From an uncultured Bacilli bacterium (GTDB lineage Bacteria > Bacillota_I > Bacilli_A > RF39 > UBA660), in NCBI GenBank assembly GCA_944358665.1, contig CALVRP010000092.1, positions 1 through 34,650 on the forward strand: a DNA stretch of 34,650 nucleotides. Direction: 5' to 3'. The notes below the pieces were generated by a model. That model saw only the letters and a list, made by a program, of their open reading frames with translations. It searched no databases and had not been told where the DNA came from. Position 1 is the stretch's first letter; each line of letters opens with the position of its first letter. Shown one piece after another: positions 31,805-34,650 of the stretch. The position numbers were made by a program, and so were the translations under genes.

Positions 31805-34650
31805 ATGGCTAATGAAATAGGATTATATAGGCATAACGCAAAAGCTTATGAAAAAGCAAAAAATAATTTAAAAAGTAATGATAGAACTTGTATTGTACAT
31901 GCAACTGGTACTGGTAAGTCCTTTATTGCTCTTCAGGTAATGTATGATTTTATTAAAAATAATCCTGGTAAAAAAATAATTTATTTAACACCACTTAGCG
32001 GAATTAAAGAGCAAGTAAAAGAACATATTAATAAAATAGAAAGAGATAATAAAGAAAAAGGGATAGAATTTCATAGAAAATATTTTGATAATGTAGAATT
32101 TCTTAATTATCAAGCTTTAATTACTAAAAGTGAGGCAGAATTAAAAGCATTAGAAGCAGATTTATTAATAACAGATGAGTTTCATCATATTGGCGCGCCA
32201 GAGTGGACAAGAGCTATTGATGTTTTAATAGAGAGTCACCCTAATATAAAAATATTTGGTATGAGTGCGACTAGGGTCAGAGAAAGAGGTACCGCCAATG
32301 AACAAGATGTTGTAAAGACGTTCTTTAATGGTAATATCGCAAGTGAGTACCCACTAGAAGAGGCTATTTCTGATGGAGTATTACCGGCTCCAAATTATCA
32401 TGCCACTTTAGTTTTTTTAGAAGATGAATGCAGAGAGTTAGAAGAAAAAGTAAAAGAGGGTAATTCTTCTAAAGAAGAAAAAGAAGAATTTAAAAAAGTA
32501 TTAAAAAATATAAAGAAAAAAATAGCTTCAATGGGAGAGAAAACAGTTCAAGATATAATAAATGAATATATAAAAAGAGATGGGAAATATATTTATTTTT
32601 GCCCGCAAGGCGTCGATATCAAAGAAATTCAAAATAATTTTTTAGAAATGTTTACCGAAGAAGAAAGAAAAAATATAGAATTTTATACAGTTCATAGTTC
32701 AAAATATACAAGCAAAGAAAATGAAACTATGTCAAATAATTTTTATCACAATATTACTAGTGATGGTAAGGATGCTAAAAGAAAATTAAGAATAATGTTT
32801 GCTATTAATATGTATAATGAAGGTATTCATGTTCCTGATATTGATGGAGTAATAATGGGAAGAAATACAGAGTCAGATATAATATTTTACCAACAATTAG
32901 GAAGAGCCTTAGCTGTTAAGAAAAAAGATGACAATGATGAAAGTATTATAGAATCACCATTAGTAATAGATCTTCAAGATAATTTTAGAAAAATATTAAA
33001 ATTATATAAAGAAGTCAAACGTAAAATCACGGAAAAGGAAAATTATTATCAAAACGAAACATCTGTAAAAGACAAAAGAGAATTGTTTTATACTTTCGGA
33101 ATAGATGATGAAATTATAAATATTGTAGAAGAGTTAGATAATGTAAAAGCAAGGCTTAATTTTAAATTAACCTTTGAAGAAAAAATGAAAGAATTTTTGG
33201 AATATATAAGAAATAACCCAATTCCCTCAAAGACTAATAAAACAGTAACATTTAATGATAACGTTCCAATGGGAAGTTGGTGGAATGTTAATAAGAAAAA
33301 AGTTTATGAAATGCAAGAAGAAAATAAAGTGGCTAAAGAAATAGTTGTTATAATATTAAAAAAAGAGCCAAATTATTTTTTAGAAAAATTAACCTTTGAA
33401 GAAAAAATGAAAGAGTTTTTGGAATATATTAAAAAAAATGAAATCCCAACTGATGATTCTCCTGCTTGCTTTTCAGATGGCACAAAAATGGGGTATTGGT
33501 GGAGTGATAATAAAAAAATAATATATAATTTACAAGCAGAAAGTGAAATTGCTAAACAAATTATTGAAATTTACAACAAAAAAAGAAGGTTAAGTAAAAA
33601 AGAAAAAAAGCAAAGATTTTTAGCATATATTAAAGAAAATTCTGTTCCAACGCAAAAAGATGGTGCGCTGTTTAGCGATGGCACTCAAATGTATGAATGG
33701 TGGCGGGGTAATAAAAAAATGATATCACAATCACAATACGAAGATGAATTAGCCCGGCAAATTATGGATGTAGTAAATTCACAACTACCATCATTAGAAA
33801 AAAAAATAGCTGAACTTTTAGACTTTATTGAAAAATACGGTTATATACCAACTAAAAGAGACCAAAAAGCTGAATTTACTGATGGTACTAAAATTGGATG
33901 TTGGTGGCATAATCATAAAAATGAAATCCTTGAAATATATGATATTAATGAAAATGCTAAAAAAGTCACAGACTTTTATATGGCTAACAGAAAATTATCG
34001 TTTAAAGAAAAGATGGCCGAGTTTTTAGAATATATTAAGAAATATACAATTTCTGAGATTTTAGCTGAAGAAATCAAATTTACAGATAATTCTCTAGTAG
34101 GTAAATGGTGGAAAAAGTACAAAAACAAAATTAACGATATAAAAGATACAAATGAACTAGCTAAAGAAATAATGCAAATAATAAATGAACTTACTGATGA
34201 AGAAAAAATAGCTGAAATATTTAAAATTTATGAAGCCACCGGTGAATTGCCTAATATGGATGACCCGGAAAAATTTAGCGATAATTCAGATGCAATAGGC
34301 TACTGGCTTTATAAAAATAAGAAAAAAATCATAAAATACGCCGCAACAAATTATAAAGCAAGAGTAATAGCCCAGGCAAATGGTTGGTTAAAATTAACCG
34401 ATGAAGAAAAGATAAATGAAATATATGAGATTTATGAAGAAACTGGTAATTTGCCTACTTTCCGTAATCCAAATAAATTTAGCGATGGTTCTGGTACAAT
34501 AGGTCACTGGCTTTATAAAAATAAGGAAAAAATCATAAAATACGCTGAAACAAATTATAAAGCAAGAGTAATAGCCCAGGAAAAAGGTTGGTCAAAACCT
34601 TCAGCGTTCCAAGAAGAAAAACCAAAGGTGATTAGTAAATTAATAATAAA
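31805..34650 (+). CDS. Large SF2 helicase with tandem helicase-associated repeats (runs off the window)
   Basis: One frame stays open from ATG 31805 (AGGTGG upstream) to the window end: 948 codons with no stop. The N-terminal part is a superfamily 2 DEAD/DEAH helicase. Walker A is TGTGKS (34-39), motif II DEFHH (124-128), motif III SAT (154-156) and motif VI QQLGRAL (363-369). From about residue 454 there are seven visible copies of a roughly 68-residue module. Each has a helical start (KMKEFLEYIKKN), an F-(S/T)-D-G-T segment and a Trp motif G-x-W-W-x-x-N-K. The Trp codons are near 33277, 33497, 33698, 33902, 34106, 34304 and 34508. The last two copies have Trp-Leu. These resemble the helicase-associated (HA) domain, a probable nucleic-acid binder. 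It could be part of a restriction, defence or mobile system with the RhuM gene. The C-terminus is not in the window. Confidence 0.9.
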   Translation, partial: MANEIGLYRHNAKAYEKAKNNLKSNDRTCIVHATGTGKSFIALQVMYDFIKNNPGKKIIYLTPLSGIKEQVKEHINKIERDNKEKGIEFHRKYFDNVEFLNYQALITKSEAELKALEADLLITDEFHHIGAPEWTRAIDVLIESHPNIKIFGMSATRVRERGTANEQDVVKTFFNGNIASEYPLEEAISDGVLPAPNYHATLVFLEDECRELEEKVKEGNSSKEEKEEFKKVLKNIKKKIASMGEKTVQDIINEYIKRDGKYIYFCPQGVDIKEIQNNFLEMFTEEERKNIEFYTVHSSKYTSKENETMSNNFYHNITSDGKDAKRKLRIMFAINMYNEGIHVPDIDGVIMGRNTESDIIFYQQLGRALAVKKKDDNDESIIESPLVIDLQDNFRKILKLYKEVKRKITEKENYYQNETSVKDKRELFYTFGIDDEIINIVEELDNVKARLNFKLTFEEKMKEFLEYIRNNPIPSKTNKTVTFNDNVPMGSWWNVNKKKVYEMQEENKVAKEIVVIILKKEPNYFLEKLTFEEKMKEFLEYIKKNEIPTDDSPACFSDGTKMGYWWSDNKKIIYNLQAESEIAKQIIEIYNKKRRLSKKEKKQRFLAYIKENSVPTQKDGALFSDGTQMYEWWRGNKKMISQSQYEDELARQIMDVVNSQLPSLEKKIAELLDFIEKYGYIPTKRDQKAEFTDGTKIGCWWHNHKNEILEIYDINENAKKVTDFYMANRKLSFKEKMAEFLEYIKKYTISEILAEEIKFTDNSLVGKWWKKYKNKINDIKDTNELAKEIMQIINELTDEEKIAEIFKIYEATGELPNMDDPEKFSDNSDAIGYWLYKNKKKIIKYAATNYKARVIAQANGWLKLTDEEKINEIYEIYEETGNLPTFRNPNKFSDGSGTIGHWLYKNKEKIIKYAETNYKARVIAQEKGWSKPSAFQEEKPKVISKLII

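Noticed and set aside
33828..34028. A separate 66-residue ORF in another frame
   Set aside because: It is a shadow of the helicase frame, which is open across the whole stretch.
33165..34560. CRISPR array or DNA-level satellite
   Set aside because: The periodicity of about 204 bases is at protein level with drifting DNA sequence; there are no short identical repeats with unique spacers anywhere in the window.

Overview
The window is AT-rich (about 30% GC by eye) chromosomal DNA that uses the standard code: TGG encodes Trp and TGA is a stop. The gene content (a leucine T-box, greA after a U32 peptidase, feoAB, a CwlO/M23 pair, a MurJ/SpoVB-type flippase, a Cse60-like peptide, clpC) and the strong AGGAGG ribosome sites point to a Gram-positive Bacillota. 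It is probably one of the uncultured, reduced-genome gut Bacilli close to RF39 and the Mollicutes. That placement is inference. I see no rRNA, tRNA, CRISPR array or phage structural gene.

Layout. 1-5308: end of a U32 peptidase gene, greA, a membrane-anchored acidic protein, a divergent pyruvate kinase, and a GH31 glycosidase-like gene broken by one in-frame TAA. 5289-9334: a leucine T-box leader followed by a YhcG/DUF1016 PDDEXK nuclease, a small membrane protein and leuS, apparently one operon. 9377-12653: an Rpn-type nuclease gene whose natural start appears to be ATA, then feoA-feoB. 12631-12891 (minus strand): a small XRE-type regulator.

12892-18924 is a complete diversity-generating retroelement (DGR). 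It contains a 962-residue surface protein whose C-terminus carries a variable repeat (VR, 15728-15835). Next come a noncoding template repeat (TR, 16010-16117), a MutS domain-I-like protein, an Avd-like helical protein, an unknown membrane-anchored protein, and a DGR-type reverse transcriptase with a YMDD motif. All 12 VR/TR differences in the 108-base core are at template adenines. A 22-base poly-T tract lies upstream of the variable gene, so the protein may also be phase-variable.

18923-30442 is mostly envelope and housekeeping: a radical SAM protein (minus strand), a polytopic transporter-like protein with a histone-H1-like basic loop, a YgjP-type metallopeptidase, two paralogous CwlO-like M23 proteins, a Cse60-like peptide, a lipid flippase, an unknown membrane protein with a Lys/Pro-rich tail, and clpC. 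30443-34650 looks accessory: a RhuM-family protein followed by a large SF2 helicase with at least seven tandem helicase-associated repeats, running off the window end.

Genes are tightly packed. Many transcription units end in clear intrinsic terminators, and several promoters begin inside the terminator of the gene before them.
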